A DNA stretch of 64,000 nucleotides from Streptomyces spiroverticillatus (lineage in GTDB: Bacteria > Actinomycetota > Actinomycetes > Streptomycetales > Streptomycetaceae), in NCBI GenBank assembly GCA_014650415.1, contig BMUX01000011.1, forward strand, positions 110,052-174,051, written 5' to 3'. Within the stretch, counting starts at the first letter, position 1. Every line of letters begins with the position of its first letter. Under the pieces are notes generated by a model. That model had not been told where the DNA came from. It did no database searches and saw only the letters and a program-made list of their open reading frames with translations. Positions 42,412-51,660 of the stretch are shown in pieces. The position numbers were made by a program, and so were the translations under genes.

Positions 42412-42489
42412 GCGGCCACGAGTTGTCAGTGGTGCGTACTAGTGTGCGATCGATGTCTCGTTGATCCGCAGGGTACGCAAGGAGCCACG

Positions 42490-43236
42490 ATGTCCGAAGC
42501 CTTCACGACGGCCGAACTCTCCGAGAGGCAGGCCGTCGTCCTCAACGCGGAACCCGGCTCGCCGGGGGCGCGGGAGAGCTCGCTCGGCGGCCCGCCGCTG
42601 TGGCCCGCCGACGAGCCCTGGCCGTACTGCGCGCAGGAGGAGCACTGGACGTACGGCTCCGCCGGGGGAAGCAGCGAGCCGATCGTCCCCGGCGCGGTGC
42701 CCATGGTGCCGATACTCCAGCTCTTCGCCCGTGACGCGCCGGGCCTGGAGTTCCCCGCGGGGAAGGACGTGTTGCAGGTGGTGTGGTGTGCGCTGAACCA
42801 CGACGACGGCCCCTTCCTGGTGTCGCCGCGGCTGTACTGGCGCAACGAGGCGCAGGTCGTGGCCGACGGGGCGCAGGCCGAGGCACCCGTGGCGCGCGAG
42901 GGGGAGTACGACGAGGACAACGTCCCGGAGCTGTCCGTACTGGCGCCGACCGTGGTGCGGGACCTGCCGAGCGGGTGGGAGACCTGGAACTCCCGGGGCG
43001 GCGAGGACGAGGACGACGAGGGCGAAGGGGACGGGCATGTCATCGCGTCCAAGGCCGGAGGCTGGCCCGCCTGGACGCAGCCCCCGAACTGGCCCGACTG
43101 CGCGGAGGGGCACCGCATGGAGCACCTGCTGACCCTCACCGGCGACATCCAGCTCGGTGACTGCGGCGGCGTCTATTTCTTCCGCTGCCGCAGGTGCCCG
43201 GGAGAGCCGTGGGACTGGCGCGGCGACTGTCACTGA
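42490..43236 (+). CDS. DUF1963-like (YwqG-type) hypothetical protein
   Basis: A 248-residue soluble protein. LGGPPLWPADEPWPYC and PMVPILQLFARD near the N-terminus resemble the DUF1963/YwqG pattern (GG.P..P....WP and PLxFLxQ). The C-terminal half has MEHLLTLTGDIQLGDCGGVY followed by FRCRRCPGEPWDW, with several Cys that could bind metal. Function unknown. CAAGGAGCC precedes the ATG at 42490. Monocistronic, convergent with the CAP-domain gene. Confidence 0.75.
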   Translation: MSEAFTTAELSERQAVVLNAEPGSPGARESSLGGPPLWPADEPWPYCAQEEHWTYGSAGGSSEPIVPGAVPMVPILQLFARDAPGLEFPAGKDVLQVVWCALNHDDGPFLVSPRLYWRNEAQVVADGAQAEAPVAREGEYDEDNVPELSVLAPTVVRDLPSGWETWNSRGGEDEDDEGEGDGHVIASKAGGWPAWTQPPNWPDCAEGHRMEHLLTLTGDIQLGDCGGVYFFRCRRCPGEPWDWRGDCH

Positions 43237-43261
43237 CAGCGACGGCGGGCCGGACGGCGGA

Positions 43262-43282
43262 ACCGGGCCGCAGGGGCCCGGT
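43262..43282. terminator. Hairpin between convergent genes
   Basis: ACCGGGCC and GGCCCGGT with a 5-nt loop lie between the DUF1963-like gene and the CAP gene, and could terminate both transcripts. Confidence 0.5.
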
Positions 43283-43291
43283 CCATCAGCG

Positions 43292-44218
43292 TCAGAAGCC
43301 GAAGTCCTGCGTCCACCACGGGCCGCCCTCGGCCATGTGCACGCCGACGCCCAGGGTTGTGTACTCGCAGTTCAGGATGTTCTTGCGGTGGCCTTCGCTC
43401 TTCATCCAAGCGTCCATCACCGCCTGGGCGTCGGCCTGGCCGCGGGCGATGTTCTCGCCGCCGAGGTTCTTGATACCGGCCTTCGCGGCGCGGTCCCACG
43501 GGGTCGCGCCGTCCGGGTCGGTGTGGTCGAAGAAGCCGCGGGCCGCCATGTCGCGGCTGAAGTTGGCGGCCAGCGTGGCCAGCCCCGTGTCCGGGCGGAC
43601 CGGGCTGCAGCCGACCTTCGCACGCTCCTGGTTGACCAGGGACAGGACCGCGGCCGCCGCGTCGTTCGCGGAGGCGGGGGCCTTGCGTAGCTGGGGGGTG
43701 GCAGGCGCCTCGGCGGCCGGAGTCTTCTCCGTACGCTGCGGGGTCGCCGACTCCGGGGCCTTCGCGGCGTCCTTCTTTGCCTCGTCCGGCTTCGTCTGCT
43801 TCTGCGAATCGGCGTCGTCGGCCTTGTGCGCCTCGGGCAGTGCGGGGCGCTCGGGGGCCGGGGTCTTCGAGGGGCCCTGCGGCCGCTCCTGCCCCCGCGC
43901 CGAGGCCGGGGCGGACGCCCGGTCGGTCGGGGACGCGTCGGCGCCGCCCTGGGCCTTGAGGTCCACCGCGCCGCCCGCGGTCACGTGGTCCCCGGCGCTG
44001 TTCCCGCTGCCGCCGAGGGAGTAGTTGTCACCGCCGGGGAGGATGCCGGAGGCCACTGCCACGGCGCCGAAGGCCATGGCCGCGGAGACACCGAGAAGGC
44101 CGGTGCGCACGGGGGCGGGGCGCTTCTTCCGGCGGTCGCCGCCGTGGTTGCCGCCTGCCGTTCCGTCCGCGAATTCCTCTGCGGCGGGCCCGGCGGCAGT
44201 GCGTCGATGGCGTCCCAT
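43292..44218 (-). CDS. CAP/SCP-domain extracytoplasmic protein
   Basis: 308 residues. A short basic cytoplasmic start (RRKKRPAPVRTG) leads into a single hydrophobic segment (LLGVSAAMAFGAVAVASGIL, about 46-65), a long Ala/Pro/Lys/Glu linker of ~110 residues, and a C-terminal CAP domain (VLSLVNQERAKVGCSPV, FFDHTDPDG, GENIARGQADAQAVMDAWM, GHRKNILNCEYTTLGVG). It is probably anchored or secreted. CAP proteins are structurally defined but their functions vary. The ATG at 44218 has GAGGAAGG 8 nt upstream. Confidence 0.88.
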   Translation of the reverse strand: MGRHRRTAAGPAAEEFADGTAGGNHGGDRRKKRPAPVRTGLLGVSAAMAFGAVAVASGILPGGDNYSLGGSGNSAGDHVTAGGAVDLKAQGGADASPTDRASAPASARGQERPQGPSKTPAPERPALPEAHKADDADSQKQTKPDEAKKDAAKAPESATPQRTEKTPAAEAPATPQLRKAPASANDAAAAVLSLVNQERAKVGCSPVRPDTGLATLAANFSRDMAARGFFDHTDPDGATPWDRAAKAGIKNLGGENIARGQADAQAVMDAWMKSEGHRKNILNCEYTTLGVGVHMAEGGPWWTQDFGF

Positions 44219-44352
44219 CTGCTGTGCCTTCCTCAAAAACTCGACGGTCAATGTGTTCACCCATAAGGATGAGGCTCATTGGGTCGGGACTGTACGGCAT
44301 GACGGGTGGGGGTGAAGTGCCGCTTGAGCATTTGGCCGGTTAGCGTGCAGTC

Positions 44353-44646
44353 ATGAACGAAGATGCACGACCCGATGCACGGCTCACCGCATGGGTGCGC
44401 GGTCGGGTACAGGGAGTGGGCTTTCGCTGGTTCACCAGGGCAAACGCTTTGCAGATCGGTGACCTCGAAGGCTTCGCGCTCAACCTCGACGACGGCCGGG
44501 TGCAGGTGGTCGCCGAGGGGCCGCGTGAGAATTGCCACCGTCTGCTGGAGTGGCTGCGCTCCGACGACACTCCCGGCCGGGTCGACGGCGTCACTGAGAT
44601 ATGGGGCACACCCCGTGGGGGCTACACCGGCTTCGCGATCCGCTGA
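44353..44646 (+). CDS. acyP: Acylphosphatase
   Basis: 97 residues. The phosphate loop and catalytic arginine are in AWVRGRVQGVGFRWF, and the catalytic Asn is in GFALNLDDGRVQVVAEG. It ends GGYTGFAIR, a typical C-terminus. It hydrolyses acyl phosphates. ATG at 44353; no strong ribosome site. Located before smc, as in other Streptomyces. Confidence 0.94.
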   Translation: MNEDARPDARLTAWVRGRVQGVGFRWFTRANALQIGDLEGFALNLDDGRVQVVAEGPRENCHRLLEWLRSDDTPGRVDGVTEIWGTPRGGYTGFAIR

Positions 44647-44668
44647 CCCGCCGGCCGTCCCGAGCATG

Positions 44669-44698
44669 CTGCGGGCCCCGGGCGCCGGGGTGCCGCAG
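44669..44698 (+). terminator. Terminator of acyP
   Basis: A 12-bp stem with one internal mismatch (CTGCGG-CCCCGG / CCGGGG-CCGCAG) 22 nt past the stop. The remaining ~345 nt to the next gene contain no supportable ORF; they end in GGAGG before 45044. Confidence 0.6.
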
Positions 44699-45043
44699 TC
44701 ACGTGCGTTCGGCAGAAATGCCCTGGTGGTTGCCAGAAACGGGTTGCCGTGGAAGGCTGCCCGTACGAGGATGATCTCCACGCCCCCAGGGCCCCGCAGA
44801 GAGAGCGTCGCCGCCGGCCCCCAGTGCCGCAGACGGCCGAACGCCCCCGGGTTGCCCGTCGATACGGGCTGTGATCGTGTTGACCGTCAAACTTTTTGGT
44901 GAGACTCTGGAATCCCCGCGCACCTTAGCTGTTTGGCAGCGAGAACCGCAGTGAAACAACAGCACTGCCAAGCACCGCGGGTGCGATTCCCTCACGACCC
45001 ACACCGCTCTCGGTCGGTCACTCAGTGTGGAGGACCACTCATC

Positions 45044-45265
45044 ATGGCAAAGGCGCTTCTCGGTTACGTCGGCGGCTCCGACCCGCGACTCCTCGCCGAG
45101 ATGCGACGGCTTCAGCAGCGTGTCCAGGATCTCGAGTCCGAGCTCACCCGGATTCAGAACGAGAACGACACGCTCACCGCCGCCGCTCAGCACCGCGGAG
45201 ACTCTTCTCTGCTCGACGAGGACTTCGACATCGACGTCCCGCGTGCGGAGCCCGCACTCACCTGA
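45044..45265 (+). CDS. Small coiled-coil hypothetical protein
   Basis: A 73-residue acidic protein. MAKALLGYVGGSDPRLLAEM is followed by a heptad-like coil, RRLQQRVQDLESELTRIQNE, and an acidic end (LLDEDFDIDVP). No known domain. The ATG at 45044 has TGGAGGACC ~10 nt upstream. It lies just upstream of smc, where small conserved Streptomyces genes of this size occur; a role with SMC is only a guess. Confidence 0.8.
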   Translation: MAKALLGYVGGSDPRLLAEMRRLQQRVQDLESELTRIQNENDTLTAAAQHRGDSSLLDEDFDIDVPRAEPALT

Positions 45266-45503
45266 TCCCTCAGTCGCCGCCCCAGGTCGTCACCTGCGCG
45301 GTTTCCTGTGGATCCTGCAAGGGACGTCTCGGCGTCCCTTCTCTCTTTCGTCGGCCCCCGTCGATCTCTCGTCGCCTCTGGTCGACCCCCCGGTCACACC
45401 ACGTTTTCTTAACGTCTGATGTGCCCTGCACGTTCATCGGTGAAACCGGGACGGCACGGCGAGTCCGGTGTGAGATCGCGACATCCCGGTAAAGTCCGGC
45501 TGC

Positions 45504-48500
45504 GTGCATCTCAAGGCCATGACCCTCCGAGGTTTCAAGTCGTTCGCGTCGGCCACGACGCTCCGTTTCGAGCCGGGCATCACCTGTGTGGTGGGTCCCA
45601 ACGGCTCGGGCAAGTCCAACGTGGTGGACGCGCTCTCCTGGGTCATGGGCGAGCAGGGCGCCAAGTCGCTGCGCGGCGGCAAGATGGAGGACGTCATCTT
45701 CGCCGGCACGACCGGGCGGCCCCCGCTCGGCCGGGCCGAGGTGTCGCTCACCATCGACAACTCCGACGGCGCGCTGCCCATCGAGTACGCCGAAGTCACC
45801 ATCACGCGGATCATGTTCCGCAACGGCGGCAGCGAGTACCAGATCAACGGCGACACCTGCCGTCTGCTCGACATCCAGGACCTGCTCTCCGACTCCGGCA
45901 TCGGCCGCGAGATGCACGTCATCGTCGGCCAGGGCCAGCTCGACTCCGTCCTGCACGCCGATCCGATGGGCCGCCGCGCCTTCATCGAGGAGGCGGCGGG
46001 CGTCCTCAAGCACCGCAAGCGCAAGGAGAAGGCGCTGCGGAAGCTGGAGGCGATGAAGGCCAACCTGGCCCGCGTCGAGGACCTCACCGGTGAACTCCGG
46101 CGCCAGCTCAAGCCGTTGGGCCGCCAGGCCGCTGTCGCGCGCCGGGCCGCCGTCATCCAGGCGGACCTCCGCGACGTACGACTGCGGCTGCTCGCCGACG
46201 ATCTCGTACGGATGCAAGAAGCGCTCGGCGCGGAGATCGCCGACGAGGCCGCGCTCAAGGCCCGCAAGGAGGCCGCCGAGACGCAGCTCAAGGCCGCCCT
46301 CCAGCGGGAGGCGGAGCTGGAGGAGGAGGTGCGCAGGCTCGCGCCGAGGCTCCAGAGGGCGCAGCAGACCTGGTACGAGCTGTCGCAGTTCGCCGAGCGG
46401 GTGCGGGGCACGATCTCGCTCGCCGACGCCCGCGTGACCAGCGCGAACGCCGCTCCCGCCGAGGAGCGCCGGGGTCGTGACCCCGAGGACATGGAGCGCG
46501 AGGCCGCCCGGATCCGCGAACAGGAGGCCGAGCTGGAGGCCGCCCTGGAGGCGGCGCAGCACGCCCTGGACAACACCGTCGAGCACCGCGCCGAGCTGGA
46601 GCGCGACCTTGCCGCCGAGGAGCGCCGGCTCAAAGACCTCGCGCGCGCCATCGCCGATCGCCGCGAGGGTCTGGCCCGGCTGCACGGGCAGGTCAACGCG
46701 GCCCGCAGCAGGGCCGGTTCGGCGCAGGCCGAGATCGACCGGCTCGCCGAGGCGCGGGACGCGGCGCAGGAACGTGCCGTCACCGCGCAGGAGGAGTACG
46801 AGCAGCTCAAGGCCGAGGTCGACGGTCTGGACGCGGGCGACGAAGAACTGGCCGTCCGGGACGACGCCGCCAAGCGTGAACTCGCCGATGCAGAGCGCGA
46901 GTTGAGTGACGTACGGGAGGAGCTGACGGCGAGCGAGCGCACCAGGGCCGCCACTTCCGCCCGCCGGGAGGCCCTGGCGCTCGGGCTGCGCCGCAAGGAC
47001 GGCACCGGTGCGCTGCTCGCCGCGGATCAGGAGCTGGCCGGACTGCTCGGTCCGGCGGCGGAGCTGCTGACGGTCACTCCCGGGTACGAGGTCCCGATCG
47101 CGGCCGCGCTCGGGGCGGCGGCCGACGCCGTCGCCGTGCAGGGCCCCGCGGCCGCGGCCGAGGCGATCCGGCTGCTGCGCAAGCAGGACGCGGGGCGGGC
47201 GGCGCTGCTGCTGGCGGGGGAGCGGACGGAGGTCACCACGGGCGAGGGGCCCGCACCGTACGCCGTGGAATTCGTACGCGGACCCGAGGAGCTGATGGGG
47301 GCCGTGCGGCGGCTGCTGCGCGGCATCGTCGTGGTCGGGACCCTGGAGGACGCCGAGGACCTGGTCTATGCGCACCCCGGGCTGACGGCGGTGACCGCCG
47401 AGGGCGATGTGCTCGGGGCGCACTTCGCGCAGGGTGGTTCGGCGGGTGCGCCGAGTCTGCTTGAGGTGCAGGCGTCCGTGGACGAGGCGGATGCGGAGCT
47501 GGCCGGGCTGGGCCTGCGGTGCGAGGAGCTGGCCGGGGCCTTGGTGGCCGCCAAGGAGCGCAAGGCCCGATGTGCCGCGCTGGTCGAGGAGTTGGGGGAG
47601 GTGCGGCGCGCCGGGGACCGGGAGCGGTCGGCGGTGGCGCAGCAGCTCGGGCGGCTCGCCGGGCAGGCGCGCGGGGCCTCGGGGGAGGCCGAGCGGTCTG
47701 CCGCTGCGGCGGCGAAGGCGCAGGACGCGCTGGAGCGGGCCGTGGAGGAGGCCGAGGTGCTCGCGGAGCGGCTCGCGGTGGCCGAGGAGGCGCCCGTCGA
47801 GGAGGAGCCGGACACCTCGATGCGGGACCGGCTCGCGGCGGACGGGGCGAACGCCCGGCAGACCGAGATGGAGGCGCGCCTCCAGGTCCGTACGCACGAG
47901 GAGCGGGTGAAGGGGCTGGCCGGGCGGGCCGACTCGCTGGACCGGGGGGCCAGGGCCGAGCGCGAGGCCAGGGCGCGGGCGGAGCAGCGCAGGGCCCGGA
48001 TGCGGTACGAGGCGCAGGTGGCGGCGGCGGTCGCGGCCGGTGCCCGGCAGCTTCTGGCGCACGCCGAGGTCTCTCTCGTACGGGCCGACGAGGAGCGGTC
48101 GGTCGCGGAGGCGGCGAAGGCGGAGTGGGAGAAGGAGCTGGCCGCCGAGCGGGTGCGGGGGCGGGAGCTGAAGCAGGAGCTCGACAAGCTCACCGACTCG
48201 GTGCACCGGGGCGAGGTGCTGGGCGCGGAGAAGCGGCTGCGCATCGAGCAGCTGGAGACCAAGGCCCTGGAGGAGCTGGGTGTGGAGCCGGCGGCGCTGG
48301 TGGGCGAGTACGGGCCCGAGCAGCCGGTGCCGCCGTCGCTCGCGGCCGAGGGCGAGGAGCTGCCGGAGGATCCGGAGCACCCGCGCAACCGGCCGAGGCC
48401 CTTCGTACGGGCGGAGCAGGAGAAGCGGCTCAAGGCCGCCGAACGGGCGTATCAGCAGCTCGGAAAGGTGAATCCGCTCGCGCTCGAGGAGTTCGCGGCG

Positions 48501-49052
48501 CTGGAGGAGCGGCACCAGTTCCTCTCCGAGCAGTTGGAGGACCTCAAGCGGACCCGGGCCGACCTCCTCCAGGTGATCAAGGAGGTCGACGAGCGGGTGG
48601 AGCAGGTCTTCACCGAGGCGTACCGGGACACGGCGCGCGAGTTCGAGGGCGTCTTCTCGCGGCTGTTCCCGGGCGGCGAGGGGCGACTGATCCTGACCGA
48701 TCCCGACAACATGCTGACCACCGGTGTCGATGTGGAGGCGCGTCCGCCGGGCAAGAAGGTGAAGCGGCTCTCGCTGCTCTCGGGTGGCGAGCGCTCGCTC
48801 ACGGCGGTCGCGCTGCTGGTGTCGATCTTCAAGGCGCGGCCCAGCCCCTTCTACGTGATGGACGAGGTGGAGGCGGCGCTCGACGACACCAACCTCCAGC
48901 GTCTCATTCGGATCATGAAGGAGCTCCAGGAGAGTTCCCAGCTCATCGTCATCACCCACCAGAAGCGCACGATGGAGGTGGCGGACGCCCTCTACGGCGT
49001 CTCGATGCAGGGTGACGGGGTGTCGAAGGTGATCAGCCAGCGGCTGCGCTGA
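45504..49052 (+). CDS. smc: Chromosome segregation protein SMC
   Basis: 1182 residues. N-terminal ATPase half: VVGPNGSGKSNVVDAL (Walker A), then a coiled coil to ~500, the hinge (GYEVPIAAALGAAADAVAVQ to GVLGAHFAQGG-type residues, ~505-660), and the returning coil. The C-terminal half has LLSGGERSLTAVALL (signature) and FYVMDEVEAALDDTN (Walker B). With ScpA/ScpB it condenses and aligns replicated chromosomes. The GTG at 45504 follows TAAAGT (45490-45495) closely with no ribosome site, so the message may be leaderless. Nothing else between 45266 and 45503. Confidence 0.97.
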   Translation: MHLKAMTLRGFKSFASATTLRFEPGITCVVGPNGSGKSNVVDALSWVMGEQGAKSLRGGKMEDVIFAGTTGRPPLGRAEVSLTIDNSDGALPIEYAEVTITRIMFRNGGSEYQINGDTCRLLDIQDLLSDSGIGREMHVIVGQGQLDSVLHADPMGRRAFIEEAAGVLKHRKRKEKALRKLEAMKANLARVEDLTGELRRQLKPLGRQAAVARRAAVIQADLRDVRLRLLADDLVRMQEALGAEIADEAALKARKEAAETQLKAALQREAELEEEVRRLAPRLQRAQQTWYELSQFAERVRGTISLADARVTSANAAPAEERRGRDPEDMEREAARIREQEAELEAALEAAQHALDNTVEHRAELERDLAAEERRLKDLARAIADRREGLARLHGQVNAARSRAGSAQAEIDRLAEARDAAQERAVTAQEEYEQLKAEVDGLDAGDEELAVRDDAAKRELADAERELSDVREELTASERTRAATSARREALALGLRRKDGTGALLAADQELAGLLGPAAELLTVTPGYEVPIAAALGAAADAVAVQGPAAAAEAIRLLRKQDAGRAALLLAGERTEVTTGEGPAPYAVEFVRGPEELMGAVRRLLRGIVVVGTLEDAEDLVYAHPGLTAVTAEGDVLGAHFAQGGSAGAPSLLEVQASVDEADAELAGLGLRCEELAGALVAAKERKARCAALVEELGEVRRAGDRERSAVAQQLGRLAGQARGASGEAERSAAAAAKAQDALERAVEEAEVLAERLAVAEEAPVEEEPDTSMRDRLAADGANARQTEMEARLQVRTHEERVKGLAGRADSLDRGARAEREARARAEQRRARMRYEAQVAAAVAAGARQLLAHAEVSLVRADEERSVAEAAKAEWEKELAAERVRGRELKQELDKLTDSVHRGEVLGAEKRLRIEQLETKALEELGVEPAALVGEYGPEQPVPPSLAAEGEELPEDPEHPRNRPRPFVRAEQEKRLKAAERAYQQLGKVNPLALEEFAALEERHQFLSEQLEDLKRTRADLLQVIKEVDERVEQVFTEAYRDTAREFEGVFSRLFPGGEGRLILTDPDNMLTTGVDVEARPPGKKVKRLSLLSGGERSLTAVALLVSIFKARPSPFYVMDEVEAALDDTNLQRLIRIMKELQESSQLIVITHQKRTMEVADALYGVSMQGDGVSKVISQRLR

Positions 49053-49189
49053 GCTTCCCGGGGTACCAGGGGCAGGTACCGGGGCTTCGAGTGGTGAACA
49101 CCGCGCAGGTGTGCGCCACTGGAAGTCCACTTGACGAGCCTGCCCCCCACGGACATGCCCGGCGAAGCGGCCGGGTCCCAGGAGTTCAC

Positions 49190-50611
49190 GTGACCAGCAC
49201 AGAGCAGACGCCGGCGTCGTCCGGGAGCCAACCGGCCCCGGACCACCTCGGGCACGTCATCTTCATCACCGCCGCTGCCGCGATGGGTGGATTCCTCTTC
49301 GGCTACGACAGCTCCGTGATCAACGGCGCCACCAAGGCCATCGGCGACAAGTACGACATCGGGGCCGGCGCCCTCGGGCAGGTCATCGCCGTCGCCCTGA
49401 TCGGCTGTGCGATCGGCGCCGCCATCGCGGGCCGCATCGCCGACCGGATCGGCCGTATCCGGGTCATGCAGATCGCCGCCACGCTGTTCACGGTCAGCGC
49501 CGTCGGGTCCGCACTGCCGTTCGCGCTGTGGGACCTCACCATGTGGCGCTTCCTCGGCGGCATCGCGATCGGCATGGCCTCGGTGATCGGCCCGGCGTAC
49601 ATCGCGGAGGTCGCCCCGCCCGCGTACCGGGGCCGGCTCGGCTCCTTCCAGCAGGGCGCGATCGTGCTGGGCATCGCGATCTCCCAGCTCGTCAACTGGG
49701 CCATCCTCAACTGGGCGGGCGAGAACGACCGGCACAAGATCCTGTGGGGCATGGAGGCCTGGCAGGTCATGCTCGGGGTGATGGTCATCCCCGCCGTGAT
49801 CTACGGTCTGCTGTCCTTCGCCATCCCGGAGTCCCCCCGCTTCCTGATCTCCGTCGGCAAGACCGCCAAGGCGAAGAAGATCCTCACCGAGGTCGAGGGC
49901 GAGGGCATCGACCTCGACGCCCGTGTTGCCGAGATCGAGCAGGGCATGCGCAGCGAGCACAAGTCGACCTTCAAGGACCTGCTGGGCAGTAAGTTCGGCT
50001 TCCTGCCGATCGTCTGGATCGGCATCGGCCTCTCGGTCTTCCAGCAGCTCGTCGGCATCAACGTCGCCTTCTACTACTCGGCGACGCTGTGGCAGTCCGT
50101 GGGCATCGACCCGAGCCAGTCGTTCTTCTACTCGTTCACCACGTCGATCATCAACATCATCGGCACCGTGATCGCGATGATCTTCGTCGACCGGATCGGC
50201 CGCAAGCCGCTCGCCCTGATCGGTTCCATCGGCATGACGGTCGCCCTCGCCTTCGAGGCCTGGGCCTTCTCCGCCGACATGGTCGACGGCAAGCTCCCCG
50301 ACACCCAGGGAATGGTGGCCCTGATCGCCGCCCACGTCTTCGTGCTCTTCTTCGCCCTGTCGTGGGGTGTCGTCGTCTGGGTCTTCCTCGGCGAGATGTT
50401 CCCCAACCGCATCCGTGCCGCCGCGCTCGGCGTGGCCGCCGCCGCCCAGTGGATCGCCAACTGGGCGATCACCGCGAGCTTCCCGAGCCTGTCGGAGTGG
50501 AACCTCTCCGGGACGTACGTCATCTACACGGTCTTCGCGGCCCTCTCGATCCCCTTCGTGCTCAAGTTCGTGAAGGAGACCAAGGGCAAGCGGCTGGAGG
50601 ACATGGGCTGA
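49190..50611 (+). CDS. glcP: Glucose permease (MFS sugar porter)
   Basis: A 473-residue, 12-helix major facilitator. MGGFLFGYDSSVINGA, GRIADRIGRIRVM, PAYIAEVAPPAYRGRLGSFQ, PESPRFLI, QQLVGINVAFYYS and DRIGRKPLALIGS are the sugar-porter signatures. As I remember it, S. coelicolor GlcP1 is encoded at this exact locus and imports glucose by H+ symport. The GTG at 49190 has AGGAG 5-6 nt upstream. Its transcript probably ends at the hairpin inside the convergent gene. Confidence 0.93.
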   Translation: MTSTEQTPASSGSQPAPDHLGHVIFITAAAAMGGFLFGYDSSVINGATKAIGDKYDIGAGALGQVIAVALIGCAIGAAIAGRIADRIGRIRVMQIAATLFTVSAVGSALPFALWDLTMWRFLGGIAIGMASVIGPAYIAEVAPPAYRGRLGSFQQGAIVLGIAISQLVNWAILNWAGENDRHKILWGMEAWQVMLGVMVIPAVIYGLLSFAIPESPRFLISVGKTAKAKKILTEVEGEGIDLDARVAEIEQGMRSEHKSTFKDLLGSKFGFLPIVWIGIGLSVFQQLVGINVAFYYSATLWQSVGIDPSQSFFYSFTTSIINIIGTVIAMIFVDRIGRKPLALIGSIGMTVALAFEAWAFSADMVDGKLPDTQGMVALIAAHVFVLFFALSWGVVVWVFLGEMFPNRIRAAALGVAAAAQWIANWAITASFPSLSEWNLSGTYVIYTVFAALSIPFVLKFVKETKGKRLEDMG

Positions 50612-50614
50612 CGC

Positions 50615-51610
50615 TCATTCCCCGGCTGCTGCCCCGGTTCGCGACGCGAGCCGGGGCAGCACCTTTTCGGCGAAGAGGCTCAGGCTGCGCCGCCCCTCCT
50701 CCACCGGCATCCCTCCGCACAGCGGATGCAGTACGAGGCTCTGCGCGTCCAGCGCCGCGCACTGCTCCGGCGTCACGATCCGGTACACCCCTTCGGCGCG
50801 CAGCTCCGCGACGCTGGTCGCGGAGGAACGTACCGCCGAGCGGATGTCCTTGGACTGCCAGGAGGCGTACGTACGGGCCTCGTGCAGGAAGTGCTTCCCG
50901 TACGTCGCCCAAGCGCGCTCCGGATCCTCGCTGACGTGCAGCAGCGGGGTCTCGGCCCCCGGCATCATGCAGAAACCCTGCGTCCCGTGGGCCGTGCACT
51001 GCTCCTGGTAGTACGCCTCCAGCTCCGGCAGGTGCGCGCTCGGGAAGAATGGCAGCCCGAGCCGGGCCGCCCGCCGGGCCGCCGCCTTCGAGCTGCCGCC
51101 GACCAAGAGCATGGGGTGGGGCTGGGTGTACGGGCGCGGGGTGACCCGCACGGTCCGGCCGCGGAACACGAACGGCTCACCGGACCAGGCCTTCAGCAGG
51201 GTCTCCAGCAGTTCGTCCTGGAGCTTGCCGCGCCTGCCCCATTCGGCGCCCAACTGCTCGTACTCCTCGGGGCGGTAGCCGATCCCCGCGACGGTGACCA
51301 GCCGGCCGCCGCTCAGCAGGTCCAGGACGGCGATGTCCTCGGCGAGGCGCAGCGGATCGTACAGCGGACCGATGATCGCCGAGACCGTCACGGCGATGCG
51401 CTCCGTCGCGCCGAAGACCGCGCCCGCGAAGGCGAAGGGGGAGGGCAGCCAGCCGTTGGCGGCGCCGTGGTGCTCCTCCGTCTGGACCGTGTCGATGCCG
51501 TGCTCGTCGGCGTACGCGGTCATCTCCAGGGCGGCGCGATAGCGCGCGGACAGGGACGCCGGAGTCGCGTCGGGGTCGACCAGGTTGAACCGGACCACTG
51601 AGAACGCCAT
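50615..51610 (-). CDS. LLM-class flavin-dependent monooxygenase
   Basis: A 331-residue luciferase-like TIM-barrel protein. VQTEEHHGAANGWLPSPFAF, AVSAIIGPLYDPLRLAEDIAVLD-type residues, LLSGGRLVTVAGIGYRPEEY and MLLVGGSSKAAARRAARLG are typical of FMN- or F420-dependent LLM enzymes. Substrate unknown. ATG at 51610; its GGAGGGGG ribosome site lies in the arm of a hairpin (see 51621-51642). Only 3 nt separate its stop from that of glcP. Confidence 0.87.
   Translation of the reverse strand: MAFSVVRFNLVDPDATPASLSARYRAALEMTAYADEHGIDTVQTEEHHGAANGWLPSPFAFAGAVFGATERIAVTVSAIIGPLYDPLRLAEDIAVLDLLSGGRLVTVAGIGYRPEEYEQLGAEWGRRGKLQDELLETLLKAWSGEPFVFRGRTVRVTPRPYTQPHPMLLVGGSSKAAARRAARLGLPFFPSAHLPELEAYYQEQCTAHGTQGFCMMPGAETPLLHVSEDPERAWATYGKHFLHEARTYASWQSKDIRSAVRSSATSVAELRAEGVYRIVTPEQCAALDAQSLVLHPLCGGMPVEEGRRSLSLFAEKVLPRLASRTGAAAGE
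50628..50668 (+). terminator. glcP terminator embedded in the convergent monooxygenase gene
   Basis: A 15-bp stem with one G-T pair (GCTGCCCCGGTTCGC / GCGAGCCGGGGCAGC, 3-nt loop), then ACCTTTT. It begins 16 nt past the glcP stop but inside the C-terminal codons of the opposite gene. Confidence 0.8.
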
Positions 51611-51620
51611 GACGCGAAAT

Positions 51621-51642
51621 CCCCCTCCACAGGTGGAGGGGG
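51621..51642 (-). promoter_or_regulatory. Hairpin covering the ribosome site of the LLM monooxygenase
   Basis: CCCCCTCCAC and GTGGAGGGGG form a 10-bp hairpin. On the minus strand its second arm holds the GGAGGGGG ribosome site and its start is 19 nt past the NCS1 permease stop. It may terminate the permease transcript or hide the ribosome site. Confidence 0.55.
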
Positions 51643-51660
51643 ACCTTAGCTGACGAAGCG

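Noticed and set aside
45270..49130. Long minus-strand open frame opposite smc
   Set aside because: SMC on the plus strand has all ATPase motifs; the antisense translation has none and is Leu/Arg/Gly-rich.
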